From Amaurobius ferox (lineage: Eukaryota > Arthropoda > Arachnida > Araneae > Amaurobiidae): a DNA stretch of 64,000 nucleotides. The notes under the pieces are model-generated. The model made no database searches, was not told where the DNA came from, and saw nothing but the letters and a program-made list of their open reading frames with translations. The stretch lies in the NCBI GenBank assembly GCA_951213105.1, contig OX578142.1, positions 8,728,149-8,792,148 of the forward strand. The letters run 5' to 3'. This document shows, piece by piece, positions 33,201 to 44,502 of the stretch (the stretch's first letter is position 1; every line of letters begins with the position of its first letter). The translations under genes and the position numbers were made by a program.

Positions 33201-33540
33201 GTAAAATTTTCAACGCACCCAAAATCCAAACTCTGTAACTTTGAACCATACGTAGTTATTCCTAATCCATTTGCAGCATGTAAGGAAACTATTCCTGATT
33301 TCAATTTCTGCGAAACAAATGAACTAGGATTACATGAAACCACACTTCCACTATCCAAAAGAAATCTTTGATTTGAAATACTGTCCGTAAACTGCCGCTG
33401 CTTCTGCCAGATTTACAAGGTTTTTTTTACCATAAGCACATGGTGCAACACATTTATGGGCCTTATCCTTAAATCAAAAATGATAGTAGCAAACCCAATC
33501 TTCTCTGTGGGTATTATGCCCTTTACGTTGCTTCCTATTT
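33201..33540 (-). pseudogene. Ty3/Gypsy protease fragment
   Basis: The minus strand reads CYYH*FKDKAHKCVAPC (gag-pol junction typical of Mag-like Gypsy elements). It is followed, after a frameshift, by NQRFLLDSGSVVSCNPSSFV and SLHAANGLGITTYGSKLQSL. LDSG is the retropepsin active-site motif. The fragment ends exactly at the Copia A LTR, which probably inserted into it or was joined to it by deletion. It is not contiguous with the gag at 21935-22372. Confidence 0.8.
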
Positions 33541-33977
33541 CTATCCCGACTCTGAGTTCGTGCTGAGCGTTCCACAATTTTCCACCACTTCAGAAAGCAG
33601 CTTTTAGCTTTGACTTGAGAGCTGGTTTCTTATTATACACTTTGAGAAGCATTTTGATTGTAGAGCTTGTTGCTCTGGGTTAGTAGAGCTTGTTGTAGAA
33701 GCTCTTGATAACATTTAAACAGCTGTTATGCTATGTTATGCAAATAGTCGAAATGTTACGGCTATGCTTTGTATTTAGAGCAATGTTTTCGTCTGATGTA
33801 ACCTTTTGTGAGCTGCATTAAAGTTAAAGATGTATGTTGTTATTCTTTTGATTATCATATGTTTTCGTGAGTAATAAACTTAATTTTTATTTTACCCACT
33901 GTTTGCTTGAATTGAATCACTTCCTGTAATACCTACTGCAAATAGTCTGCTTATCCTGATGTCATGAAAAATTTCAC
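33541..33977. other. Unassigned spacer
   Basis: Contains GAGCTTGTTG repeats near 33666-33705 and an ATAATAAAC-type A/T tail near 33870. Possibly an old LTR or LINE end; no identification. Confidence 0.3.
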
Positions 33978-34129
33978 ACCTCGACGTGACCGGCCGTCCA
34001 ATTAGTTGCTCAAGTCCTCAGGATGAGTCGGACGGTCTAGGTCTTCAACACCTCAATGTAACAGTTACCTTACACCTTTCTGGTAGGTTGGACAGTCCGG
34101 GTTTCAACAATAACAATACCTCGACGTGA
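33978..34129 (+). repeat. Two SINE tails between three target repeats
   Basis: ACCTCGACGTGA (33978-33989), ACCTCAATGTAA (34050-34061) and ACCTCGACGTGA (34118-34129) flank two short inserts. Insert 1 (33990-34049) ends CGGACGGTCTAGGTCTTCAAC. Insert 2 (34062-34117) ends GACAGTCCGGGTTTCAACAA. Both are 3' tails of the tRNA-derived SINE family seen at 14019 and 58033. Confidence 0.75.
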
Positions 34130-34322
34130 AAAATTCCCTCCAAGAAATAGTTTACGGGCCTTAGACATTTGGATAAAAGCCCAATAAAACACTATTTGCA
34201 CAAGTAGTGTATTGAATTGTTAACTGAGTATATAGATGGGAGCCGTGAAACTTAACCCTAACAGAAAAGCCGCTACGTTGTTTATGTTTTCGAGTTTTGA
34301 GATGAGTTGAGTTGAAGCAGTC
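34130..34322 (+). other. Leader region of Copia C
   Basis: AT-rich sequence upstream of the gag-like start. No LTR could be defined here. Confidence 0.35.
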
Positions 34323-37011
34323 ATGGCAGAAATTGATAAACTCAACAGCCAAAATTACGGAACATGAATCATAAACCTGAAATATGCCATAAAAAGTTGT
34401 GGCCATGTCGCTGGAACAGAAATTAAACTAGAAGAAGCAGCAACAAGAAAGGACAGACTGGATTATAAAAGGGGGAGGGATAAAGCCATTGCCATGCTTT
34501 TTTATGGGATGGAAGAGAAGTACAGCTAGCTCATCTCGTGTACGTATGACCCCAAAGTGGCATGGGAGATCCTGAAAGAACACTTTGAGCGGCTATTTAA
34601 TGCGGCCAATTTAATGCGGCTATTGGATGAGTTTTTTGAAGAGAGACCGCTGCCTGATGAACCAATCAGCATTTTCTTAGCCTGTATCAAATGGAAAGTG
34701 CAACGGTTAAAGGATTCGGGGCACTCACTGGCCGATGTGTATGTGTCATTTCAGATCATATGATATCTATTGGAGAACTTCCAAGGCATCGTCCAAATTC
34801 TCTACTGACTTTTGGACGAGGAGTTCAAGCTGGATAGGATCGAATCCGAGCTCCTGGATGAGGAAGACCGACTTGCTCAATAGCAAAGGAACTAGAATCA
34901 TAATGTGAGTACTGCTTCAGCCTTTAGTGTAAAGGACTTAAATTTTAAATCTGTATATAAAGTACCAAATGTATCTAGTAATATTAAATTTAAGTCAAAT
35001 TACAAAAAAGTAGGGCCTTGTTATTTATGCAAGAAATTTGGCCACCTAAAAATTAATTGTAAGAAATTTCATTCTAATATTAATGAAGTAGTTGAAAATA
35101 ATTGTTTTTCACTTAAAAATAATAATGTAGATTATCGACAAATTCAGCTGGGTAATAGGCACAGCAACAACTAGACATTTTTGTAATAAGATAAATTTAT
35201 TTTCAAAAATTAAAAAATTAGAAGGGACATCAATGTCCTTAGCTACTGGAGATTATGAAAGTCCAATTGAAAGTGTCGGTACAATAAAAATGTTTGTAAA
35301 TTACAAGGGAAAACAAAACCAAATTATTTTAATAGATGTAATGTATTCTCCTAAACTTAGACGTAATTTAATTGCTGCATCTGTATTAGAGGAAAACAAA
35401 TGTAGTTTTATAGATGCTATAATGGTACACTTTGGTTTTATACAACAGAAGGCAAGAATTGGTTCTATGCCAAAAAAAATGAGGGTCTGTATTTCCTCAG
35501 ACCTCGGTATATTCTTAAAACTAAATGCAGTAATGTTGAGAATTTTAGGATCAAAAGTGCTAAACCTCCAGTTTTAAAGCATAAAGTTGAAAAATCTAAA
35601 GAAAAGATTGTTAAAAGTGAATGTAGTAATTTTAAATTAAATGATTCTAATGATAATACTTATAAAAGTAAAAATGTAAATCATAAAAGTAATTTTAAAA
35701 ATAAAAGTAAAACTGTAAATCATAAAAGTAATTTTATAATTAATGGTTCCAATGTTTTTAAAAGTGAAGCTGTAAACCATGATAGTAATTTTAAAGTTAA
35801 TAATTCTGATATTTTTAAAAGTAAATCTATGCCAAATAATGGTAAAGTAAATGTTGTTAATGACAAAGTTTTTAAAAGTAAGTCCGTATGTAACAATAAT
35901 TTTAAAAATGTTTAAAGTTTTAAAAATGTCAGTAAGATTTTTAAAAGTAAAAATGTAAGTTCTAGTAGTGCAAGTAAGTTCCAGTAAGTTTCTAGTAAGT
36001 TTTTAAAAGTAATAATGCTAAGCCTTGTAAGTTTGATAATTTTAAAAGAAAAGGCAAGGTAAATCCACTACTGAGGTAGGGGGAAATACTAGACTCTGGC
36101 ATAAAAGGTTTTGTCATATCAACTTTGAATATGTATATCATACCTGTAAGATTTCTGCTGTAAATGGTCTATCAAAAATTAGTGATAGAAAGTTAGATTG
36201 TAAATGTTGTAAATGATTGTAAATGTTGAGGATACCGAATTTGGTTACTAGATGAGTGTAAAATAATAGAAACCAATAATGTTAGATTTAATAAGAGTAG
36301 CAAAGCAAAGGAAGGCGGTCTAGGGCTCAAAGAAGTTGAAAATAAAACTAAAGTTAAATTTGAAAGCATAACTTTTAAACCTCAAAGGTTGGAATATTTG
36401 GACTCTACTGACAAGGAGAATATGGGCAGTGAGGCAGTGAGGAAATGGGGCTTCAATGCCTGGTTTCCTATTCGGGTGCTCCTTGGGTCAGGAAAATAGT
36501 TCCTAGGAAAACTGAATCAAGAATAGATGTGTACTATTATTATCAAGGGAAAACCCCTAGACTTAGATCCGTAAATGATGTTAAGAAATTTTGTAAGGAA
36601 AATAAATGAAAATTTGAAGAAAAATTATTTAGTTTTAAAGCAGATCAAGGTACTTCAGGTAATCAACCTGAAGCAAATAATGTGGAAATCAGGATGATCC
36701 CCCAAAACTTCAGTGAAGCAGTTAATTCACCCCAATCCAGAGAGTAGAATGCAATGGCAGACGAATTAGGTGTCATGAAGGAAAGAGGTGTCTGGGACTT
36801 AGTGCCTGCACCTGTTTCCGACAAAGCAATTGCCTGCAGTTGGGTATATAAACTCAAAAGGGATGAAAAGGGTGAAATTGGCAGATTTAAAGCAAGTCTT
36901 GTTGCCCAAGGGTTTAATCAAGAAAAGGGGCAAACTTATGAAGAAGTTTTTAGTCCAGTCATAAATTTTACTATTGTTAGAATGTTTTTCACTGTATTTG
37001 TTTGTATGTGA
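34323..37011 (+). pseudogene. Copia C gag-pol, truncated and internally deleted
   Basis: The gag starts MAEIDKLNSQNYG at 34323 and continues through KRGRDKAIAMLFYGMEEKYS and WEILKEHFERLFNAANLMRL. An intact CCHC knuckle reads CYLCKKFGHLKINC near 35020. The protease part includes TATTRHFCNKINLFSK and VMYSPKLRRNLIAASVLEEN. A very Lys/Ser/Asn-rich linker follows (35580-36060, many KSK and NFK repeats), then a GAG_pre-integrase relic (LWHKRFCHINFEYVYHT near 36090). Most of integrase is missing. RT begins NAMADELGVMKERGVWDLVP near 36750 and is cut at about 37011. It is the same family as Copia A but opposite in strand. Confidence 0.88.
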
Positions 37012-37031
37012 GGATGGTTACATTTACGGTT

Positions 37032-37099
37032 CTGGAAAAGTTCAGTGGGGGCGAGCCCCCGCTGAACTTTTCCAGAAGGGGTTTTGCCCCCTCTGGGAA
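37032..37099. repeat. Long GC-rich hairpin at the end of Copia C
   Basis: CTGGAAAAGTTCAGTGGGGG at 37032 and its complement form a 21-bp stem (one mismatch) with a 2-nt loop, ending 37075. A second weaker hairpin overlaps (CCAGAAGGGG with CCCCTCTGG, 37072-37099). It marks the breakpoint of Copia C and looks like a terminal structure of another element. Confidence 0.8.
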
Positions 37100-37517
37100 A
37101 TTTCAAGATTTTTTTCTAACTTCATATTTTACTAAATACCAGAAAATGAAATTATTTAAACATAAAAATAATTGAAAGAAAATTCTATCAACTTAAATGT
37201 TACATTTATGTTCAGTCTTGTCCACATCTTCCTTACCATAGCATCATAAACTATCTCGGTCACAAACCAAGCTCTTCTTTTCTCCCAGGAAACATGTTTA
37301 TGCTAATGACAAAAACACCTGGTTATCAGAACTTTTTCGACTGACCACCTAATTCAAAGAGAAATGGAATATTTACAGCCATGGGATTGGCATTTCTAAA
37401 AAGTAGATGTTTCCCTCCAGTAATAACTATAAATGATAACCATGAAGTAGAGATGACTTATTTGGTCTACCTAAAGAGATCTTATCTGCATTTAATGAAT
37501 ATCAAAAAGAAAATCTC
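37100..37517. other. AT-rich spacer
   Basis: No feature recognised. Confidence 0.35.
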
Positions 37518-37674
37518 AATTGTAGTGTGTGGAAGGCCCAGGCCACCTGACTCACCTTAGGATATGAGCAGCAGGATGAGTGGCCGGTAATTGTAGTGTG
37601 TCGAAAGCCTAGACCATCTGACTCGTCCTGGGACATGAACCTCAATTTGGACGGCCGGAGTAATTGTAGTGTGT
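37518..37674 (-). repeat. Two more SINE tails between three target repeats
   Basis: AATTGTAGTGTGT occurs at 37518-37530, 37589-37601 and 37662-37674. The 58-bp and 60-bp inserts between them are minus-strand SINE tails (GGTGAGTCAGGTGGCCTGGG and GACGAGTCAGATGGTCTAGG). The arrangement repeats that at 33978-34129 with different target sequence and orientation. Confidence 0.8.
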
Positions 37675-37699
37675 GTGAAACTTCAACAATTGATTCTGA

Positions 37700-40190
37700 T
37701 TCTAAAACTGAAGAACTTATTACAACAGGTCCCACTCCGACATTGGAACCTTTCTTCAAACTAAACCCTTTACCACCACCTCTGCTATCATCAGAAAATC
37801 TGTGTAAGAAGACGTTTCCTCAACAGAGACAAAATATTACTTTAAAAGGCCCAGTGAAAATGATTTATCAGATTTTTTTTCCATCCACGTCAACCCGAAG
37901 AAAAAGATTTTCCTGTTGCAGAAAAAAAAAGCAATATTTTCCATTAAACAAAGTGACGGCCAATTATTTAATAGACAATGGCTATCTTATAATGAAGCAA
38001 ATAAAATTTTTTATTGTTTTATATGTTTAGTCTATAGCAGTGGAATTTCAACTTTTTGCTCAGGATTTGAAGATTGGAAACATGTTCACCAAAGGATAGA
38101 ACAGCATGAAACCTCCAAAGCTCACATAGAATTGGTTATTTTTTTTCATAGCAGAAAAACAGAAGAAATCTACTCATGATCTACTTTTTAATAATCAAAT
38201 GCAAAAGAGGGGGCAAGAGGTTTTGGAAAGAAGACATATTGTACAAGTTATTGTCGATGTTTTGAAGGTGATACGAAAACAAGGTCTTGTTTCCCAAGCA
38301 TCCACTGAACAGGCATACACTGTTGATGATGAATCAATAAATCACAGTAATTTTCTGGAAATTATATTACTGCTCCGTAAATGTGACACAACATTAAAAT
38401 AACATTTGGATGCTATAACAGCAAAAGGTAAACAACTCCATCAGGCAAGAGAACGTAAAGAGAAGGACATTGGAAAGAAGAACAAAGTAGCAGGAAGAGG
38501 AAGTTTTGTTACATTTCTTAGTAATAACACTGTAATGAAAATAATCCAAATCATCCTAGAAAAAATGAAAGAAAGTATCAAGTGCAAAGAAAGCAGTGAA
38601 GTACTCAATATTAATGGACACAACAATAGACATTTCAGGCAACGATCAGTGTGCATTTGTGGTCTGCTATGTGAAAGGTCATGAAGTATTTGAAAGACTT
38701 ATCTTTAAAGTGTGTCACATCAACTACGGCTGAGGGGCTATTAACTTCATTAAGTAATACTCTGAAAGAAGTGGAAATACCTATCAAAGACTATAGGGCA
38801 AATGTCTTTGATGGTGCTTCAAATATGAGTGGACCCTACAATGGTCTTACTGCCAAACTATCAGACATAATACCAAATCACATCCATACGTGGTGCTATG
38901 CCCATGTAATAAATTTAGTACTCTCGGATACTGCACAGTATTGCCCATCACTATATCCATTTTTCAGAAAGTACAGCTTATAAGCTGGAAGCTATTGGAG
39001 CTACTCATTGGCGAAGTCGAAGCAATGCCAGTGTTAAGATATTTGGATGGATTGACGACTGGACATCACAGTCAGAGAAAGCCCAATCTCAACCAGCTAA
39101 ATATGTTTTCTTCGAACTAACAGTGGCATTATTTCAGATATCTACATCAACGGACTTTAATGCCAAAGTCAGAAATTATGCCACAGCTCTTCTCCGGAAA
39201 TTCATTAGTTTTGAAACAATAATGACGGCTATGATTTTTCTTCAAATTTTCAAGATTACAACACCACTGTCTGACTATCTGCAAACAAAAGACCTGGACT
39301 ATGCTCAGGCATAGCGGTTGGTTGAGTCAGCTGTTTCAAGACTAAGCTGTTCGAAACAGGTTTGATGAAACTTTGGGTGCAGCCAAGACCTTTGTATTGA
39401 AATTTACAGAAAAGATTGAACATTCTTCAGACAGAGACTTCCTTAAAGAACTAACCATTGAAACTGATTTTAGAAGAAAATGACAAAAGAAAATCAAGAA
39501 GATGGCATTAGAAGTGTGTGATGACGAAAAAGTTCAATCTTCACTTGAAGATGAATTTAGAGTCCATGTATTCAACTGCATTGTGGATACAATTATCCAG
39601 ACAATGGAAAATAGATTTGTGAAACACAAAAATCTGTACTTGGACATAGCTTTGTTTGATCCAAAAAGATTTAACAAAAATAAACCTAACGAACTTCCAA
39701 CAAATGCGCTGGAAAAGATTTGCGAGTTGATTCCTTCATTAGATAAGGGGAAACTTAGGAAGAAATAATTCCCTTTATAAATGTTTGGCCTAGCATATGT
39801 AGAAAATCCATGGATGAAGATTACAAGACTGATGTGTTTAAAGAGACTGAATGTGACCAGTGTGACCAACACTTTGAAAAAAATTTGGATGAGGTCGAAG
39901 AGGATATAGTTTTTACACCATGCAATGCCAAAAATCAGTGTAATACATGCATCAAATGTGCATTTGGAGAGATTATTCAGTATAACATGTATAGTCTCCC
40001 ATATACAGAACTTTATAAGGTTTACAAGTATCTACTCACTATTCCATTAACGCAGGTCAGATGTGAAAGAGTTTTCTCCAAATTAAAGCTCATAAACCAG
40101 ACTGAGAGTGTCCATGACCAATGAAATCTTTGAACCTTTTGTCTTAATGCACACTGAGAGAGAGATGTTAAATACCATTGAACCTGATTT
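37700..40190 (+). pseudogene. hAT transposase relic, ZMYM1-like
   Basis: The order of motifs is that of ZMYM1/TTF-type hAT proteins. A TTF zinc-finger part reads QLFNRQWLSYNEANKIFYCF and SGFEDWKHVHQRIEQHETSK (37955-38150). A DUF4371-like part follows (VIVDVLKVIRKQGL, HSNFLEIILLLRKCDTTLK). Then come NVFDGASNMSGPYNGLTAKL and HTWCYAHVINLVLSDTAQ (38800-38940). The C-terminal hAT dimerisation region is TIPLTQVRCERVFSKLKLIN (40050-40110). At least six frameshifts or stops break it. Terminal repeats were not defined. Confidence 0.82.
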
Positions 40191-40305
40191 CGTAATCAGC
40201 AAACTCTGTGAATAGAGTTCAGAAATGAGGCGACTGCTCGTTCTATAATTCAACAACTCTGGACAATGCCGACATTATGTTTATTGTTCATTATATTAAT
40301 GGATC
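40191..40305. other. hAT relic 3' flank
   Basis: The segment 40224-40300 (CGACTGCTCGTTCTATAATT...) is repeated, diverged, at 40678-40756 (CGACGACTTCTCGTTTCATT...), a local duplication of about 80 bp now separated by the SINE and spacer. Confidence 0.5.
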
Positions 40306-40556
40306 TGGTGCCAATGCGGTGGTCGAGCGGTCAAGATAAGCATTTCCTCGCGGTCGTTCGGCTGCCGGGTTGTGGGTTCGAGTCCCACCTTTAGACATGG
40401 ATGTTGTGTCATTGGGCGCAGTGTATTCCGCCCCCACTGGTGCACCAGGGCAACATCATGTGACGGCTAAATGGTTCACGTTTCTGTCCGATGTATAGGC
40501 GAATGATGGAATATCAAGTGCCTGGCCATTTGTAATATATATATATATATATATAT
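40306..40556 (+). mobile_element. tRNA(Ser/Leu)-derived SINE
   Basis: The head GGTGGTCGAGCGGTCAAGAT resembles the A-box half of Ser or Leu tRNA, and GTGGGTTCGAGTCCCAC is a B-box/T-arm. A tRNA-unrelated body follows, ending in an AT-repeat tail. ATATTAATGGATC (40293-40305) and ATATTAATGAATC (40557-40569) flank it as target duplication. Its body differs from the SINE at 14019. Confidence 0.82.
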
Positions 40557-40569
40557 ATATTAATGAATC

Positions 40570-40900
40570 AACTTTTTTTGAGCTTGTTTTAACTTTAAAG
40601 TGTTTCTTGTGAATAAGTTTATTCTATTTTAATTTGAAAATTTGGTGGAAAAATTATGTAACTTAGAATTAAACTAGAAAAGCGACGACTTCTCGTTTCA
40701 TTATTCAAGAACTTTGAACAATGCCAATATGTTCTTTGTTTATTATATAGATTAATGTTTCTCAAAATCATTTGAATCCTGATAAAAACGTTTATAAGTT
40801 CCTTAACTATTTTTTTTTTTGTTAATTGTTGTTGTTAGTATAAGTAAATAGATTTATGGCAGTAAAAATTATTAAAGATATTTGGTGCAAAAATCGTACG
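40570..40900. other. AT-rich spacer
   Basis: Contains the second copy of the 80-bp repeat noted at 40224. Otherwise nothing recognised. Confidence 0.35.
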
Positions 40901-40902
40901 AG

Positions 40903-41000
40903 ATCAATCAATCAATCACTTTATTTATTTCTGCTACATACATAGTGCAAGCAGATGGTCATAGGAAAATACCATCAGGTATAATTGACCCCAGACCATA
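40903..41000 (-). mobile_element. Possible LINE 3' end with (GATT)n tail
   Basis: On the minus strand, sequence ending AAATAAATAAAGT is followed by GATTGATTGATTGATC. This is a typical LINE 3' UTR and tandem tail. No coding part is attached. Confidence 0.35.
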
Positions 41001-41084
41001 AATCACCAGTTAAACAGAATGCCATTATTTTATATAGATTTTGCCTATGGAGACAAAAACATGAGCGTGTAATAGCATGCGATT

Positions 41085-41394
41085 ATTTAGTATGAAGGCG
41101 CCCTCATTAACCTTTGTCCACCGCCCTCCCAAGGCACCCAGCACAAGCTTGGAGGCAAGGTCGGATGATTGTGCGACAGGCCGAAACTGGCCCAACAGCA
41201 TCATTGTCCGCCATCCAACGTGCTACATCCTCTTCCATACCACCCGTGGTACCTTTCACCAAATCACAACGCTTGGCTGAGGTAGGTTACCCTTACGGTG
41301 GCCTTTAAGACGTCTGCCCATAACCCCACAACATCGACAGAGTCGTTTGGAGTGGTGTCGTAGCTGAGCATCGTGGCTGCCAGCAGACTGGCAT
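41085..41394 (+). pseudogene. Tc1-like transposase fragment
   Basis: The frame gives IVRQAETGPTASLSAIQRAT and, in shifted frames, QRLAEVGY and PHNIDRVVW, matching the N-terminal DNA-binding part of Tc1-like transposases. It stops at 41394, where the Copia B LTR starts, so the LTR element probably inserted here. Confidence 0.7.
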
Positions 41395-42184
41395 TGTTGG
41401 AAAAATTTCCAACGTGAAGAAAAACTACAATTCGTTTGATGCATAATATATATGCATAGCAGAGTATGAAAGTGTCCTTGTGCATGAAGGCAGAAATGAA
41501 GACGAAGTTTGAAAGGTCTATCCACTTTTATTAGTGAAAGAAATCCATCATCATGTAATTATTAGAACACTTGGTAATCATCAAAAGGCAAAGCAAAACT
41601 ATTTACAAAAGATGAGCTAGCAAGCTCAAAAATGTTATTACGTCCATTCTGGACTGTCTTAAAGCAACTCAGAGTTCCAGGTAATAGTAAAACAAACATA
41701 TTACCTATATCTAGATGCATGCTCTTGTCAAAGCCACCATAACTGGTGTCACACGTGGCAATACAGATTCCTATGGATAAGGTACTTCCATACTGTAAAT
41801 TACCTTCCGCAACTTCATTAACTATCTCAAATAAGTGTAGTGACCTTTAACTAGGTCAAACTTAACAAGATCGTAAAAACACCGAACTCAAGTCTGAGTA
41901 TCCGACTATATCTCTGCATCTTCGTCTCTCTCTCTGACTGCTCTGAAGTGCTTTAAGATTAGTCCACTATATATATCCAAGGATGGGATTGTTCTGAAAA
42001 GAAACCTGAGCCAGAAACACCCCCCGGATATGCAAATTACTTGCATACGTGTCGAGCACACGATTTGCATGATTTGCATGCCGGGAAAACGTCGCGATTC
42101 ACTCCCGAGAACGAAGTGAGTCGTTCACCAAAAACGCGTTCAGAGGAAGCATGAATCGCAATGTTTACCTACATTTTTCCAACA
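41395..42184 (-). repeat. LTR of Copia B
   Basis: The 790-bp block starts TGTTGGAAAAAT and ends ATTTTTCCAACA, a perfect 12-bp terminal inverted repeat. Internal blocks (GAGCTAGCAAGCTCA, TCACACGTGGCA, GATTCACTCCCGAGAACGAA) are shared with the Copia A LTR or with 63681-64000. The purine tract GAGGGGGCTGAT lies immediately upstream on the minus strand. Confidence 0.8.
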
Positions 42185-43325
42185 ATCAGCCCCCTCATGC
42201 AAATCTCCAAGTCTCGACTCATATGCAGATAGACAAAAAAATTTAATCTAAGGACCATGGCGTGTTAATAAATGCCAAGGCCTCCAGTATCCTACCAAAA
42301 ACATAATGGAGGAAAATTTAATCAATCACATCATTAAACAAATTTAAATTTGGGTATAAATACTTATATCATTGAAAAATGTGTATAACTTACATTATAA
42401 CATCTAATTTGGGAGAAGCACACACATCCACAACCTTTCAAATATTGAATATAAGCATTACAGAAAAAGTTTAAGTTTAAAAGGGATAATTATTAATCGA
42501 GATATCAATTCAGTAGAGTTTAAAATCTAAGATAAAAACTGAGTATAACTATCAAGTTTTTATATGATATTTGAATTTGAGTATAATCATATTATTCAAG
42601 TTTAAATCTTAGGTATAAACATTCACTATGAAGATAGATATTTAATATTTAACACATTAACTTTAAAAGCTTAAAAATTTAAGTACAAACATTGTTTAAG
42701 TTTACAATAAATCTGAGTATAAGCACAGAATTTAAGTTTAAAAGAAATTTGAGTATAAACATTAAATTTAAGCTTACAAGAAATTTAAGTATACAAGAAA
42801 TTTGAGTATAAACATTAAACTTAAGTTTCAAAGAAAATAAACATTAAATTTAAACATACCAGAAATTTGAGTATAAACATTAAATTTAAGTTTAAAAGCA
42901 TCATTTTATCTTTTAGTATATTGGTGCAAGATGAGTATACATAATCAATACTAACAAATTGGAGGAAAATACTAAAAATACTAAAAGGCTAATATTTACA
43001 TGATATATACAAAAAAACTATTAATATGTCTTGTGTGGAAAAAATTCAACATGTATTTGCAGTAAGAAAAATGATTTGTCATCAACACAGATTATATACA
43101 CATAAGCAACTAAATTGCATTATGCAGGTAATCAAAAATGGATATATATTCAATAGTGTAATGTCTAAAAATTCATGGTTACACAATTTATACTCAAGAT
43201 ACATTCATTTGTAGTAATGAGGGAGTAATAAGCAATTATATATAATAACACCATATTTGAAATATAAAGTTGTGTATTCAATTTAATTTTAAAAGTTAAT
43301 TATTTTAAATTACATTTTAAATATC
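42185..43325 (-). repeat. Copia B 3' region with TATAAACATTAAA repeats
   Basis: The AT-rich region is full of GAGTATAAACATTAAATTTA units in irregular tandem (about 42690-42900), like the matching region of Copia A. No protein is encoded. Confidence 0.7.
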
Positions 43326-43680
43326 TCATTACAAAGTTGACATACCATTTTCTCTTAGTCATAAGTTTAGTGAAATAATTTTCCATGTTATCTTTACTAT
43401 TTACAAATTTGACTTTAAATGACCCATTGACTACTAAGTTCCTCAAGAAATGGTACTTATAATCTATACATTTAGTCCTATTATTTTCAATGGGAGAATT
43501 AAAAAAATTTATTGCTGCTTGGTTATCACAAAAAATGACAGTACAGTATGTTTAACTCTAGCCTTCTACATTCTTCAATTATATTTTGCATCCAAATCAT
43601 TTCCTTAGCGACCTCTACAAGTGACACATATTCAGCTTCCATAGTTAACAGACTGACACACTTATGTTTAAAGGTGAAGG
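43326..43680 (-). pseudogene. Copia B RNase H fragment
   Basis: The minus strand reads AEYVSLVEVAKEMIWMQNII, the RNase H start, then degenerates through stops but keeps SFKVKFVNSK-like and YHFLRNLV-like positions. The element is truncated on its 5' side at about 43680. Confidence 0.75.
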
Positions 43681-43699
43681 TTATGTTAATTAGTGATTT

Positions 43700-44125
43700 G
43701 AAAATTCAGTATATGAGGGGGTGACACTGAGCGGTCTGGGTGAAGTACATCGGGAGATTTTCTCCTGGCAGGGCCAGACCAACGTGCCCAGCTAAAGTCA
43801 GTAGGCATGGGAGCCAAGTCAGACTTCTTACCTTTGGGTGCTCCTTAAATAGAAACTGCACATTCCCCTTCTTGTGATAGAGCCGATCAGATGGCATTGT
43901 CCAGATTTGCTAGTGGCCACTTGCGAGGATGTCTGTATAACCACAATGTTAGAGAGTTTCCATGTGCTCTAAGTACGGTGTGGAGAGTGCTTCCCCAGAA
44001 CACATTCTCTCTTGCCTTCGTCTCTCTAGGGAGCTCTTTGAGATGGATCCTTTGCTGATCTTCGATTTTTGATGGTATGGGGACTCATGGAGGCTGTCAA
44101 GCTGCCGCTAGTCAGCGAAGGACTA
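43700..44125. other. GC-rich unidentified block
   Basis: About 425 bp of balanced composition ends in AATAAAATTC (44132), which may be a polyadenylation signal on the + strand. The minus 63-codon frame at 43706-43897 has no known motif. It may be a LINE 3' UTR or host exon. Confidence 0.3.
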
Positions 44126-44502
44126 GTCAACAATAAAATTCAATATGCAATTGCTAACCATTGATGGGTCCTGCAGACTTGATTTTGTAATCATTTCATT
44201 ACCTGTGTATGAGCTGTATGCATATTTAATTTCAATAGAAACAGTCGCTTTCTTCATGTTTGCTTCATTTTTTTTTGCAAAATAGTGTATTTCATTTAAT
44301 TGGGAAAATGATTTCCAATTTTGCAGTCTGTTTGCATTGTCTGAAAATTTTGTGATTATTTCATGTTTTACACAGAAAATCTATTTTTCAAACATATGTT
44401 TAATGAAATGAAGGATTATTTTCTGACTAACAGTATTAAAATAATGATTTGAATATTAATAAATGCAACTATTTCAAAAGCATTAATTAGAATTTGATGC
44501 AT
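44126..44502. other. AT-rich spacer
   Basis: Nothing recognised. Confidence 0.35.

Noticed and set aside
21935..33540. Gypsy gag (21935-22372) and protease (33201-33540) as one element split by Copia A
   Set aside because: On the minus strand gag would have to lie to the right of the protease. The order is reversed, so they are separate fragments.
40315..40400. Possible functional Ser/Leu tRNA gene
   Set aside because: A and B boxes are present, but no acceptor stem pairs, and a SINE body plus target duplication surrounds it.
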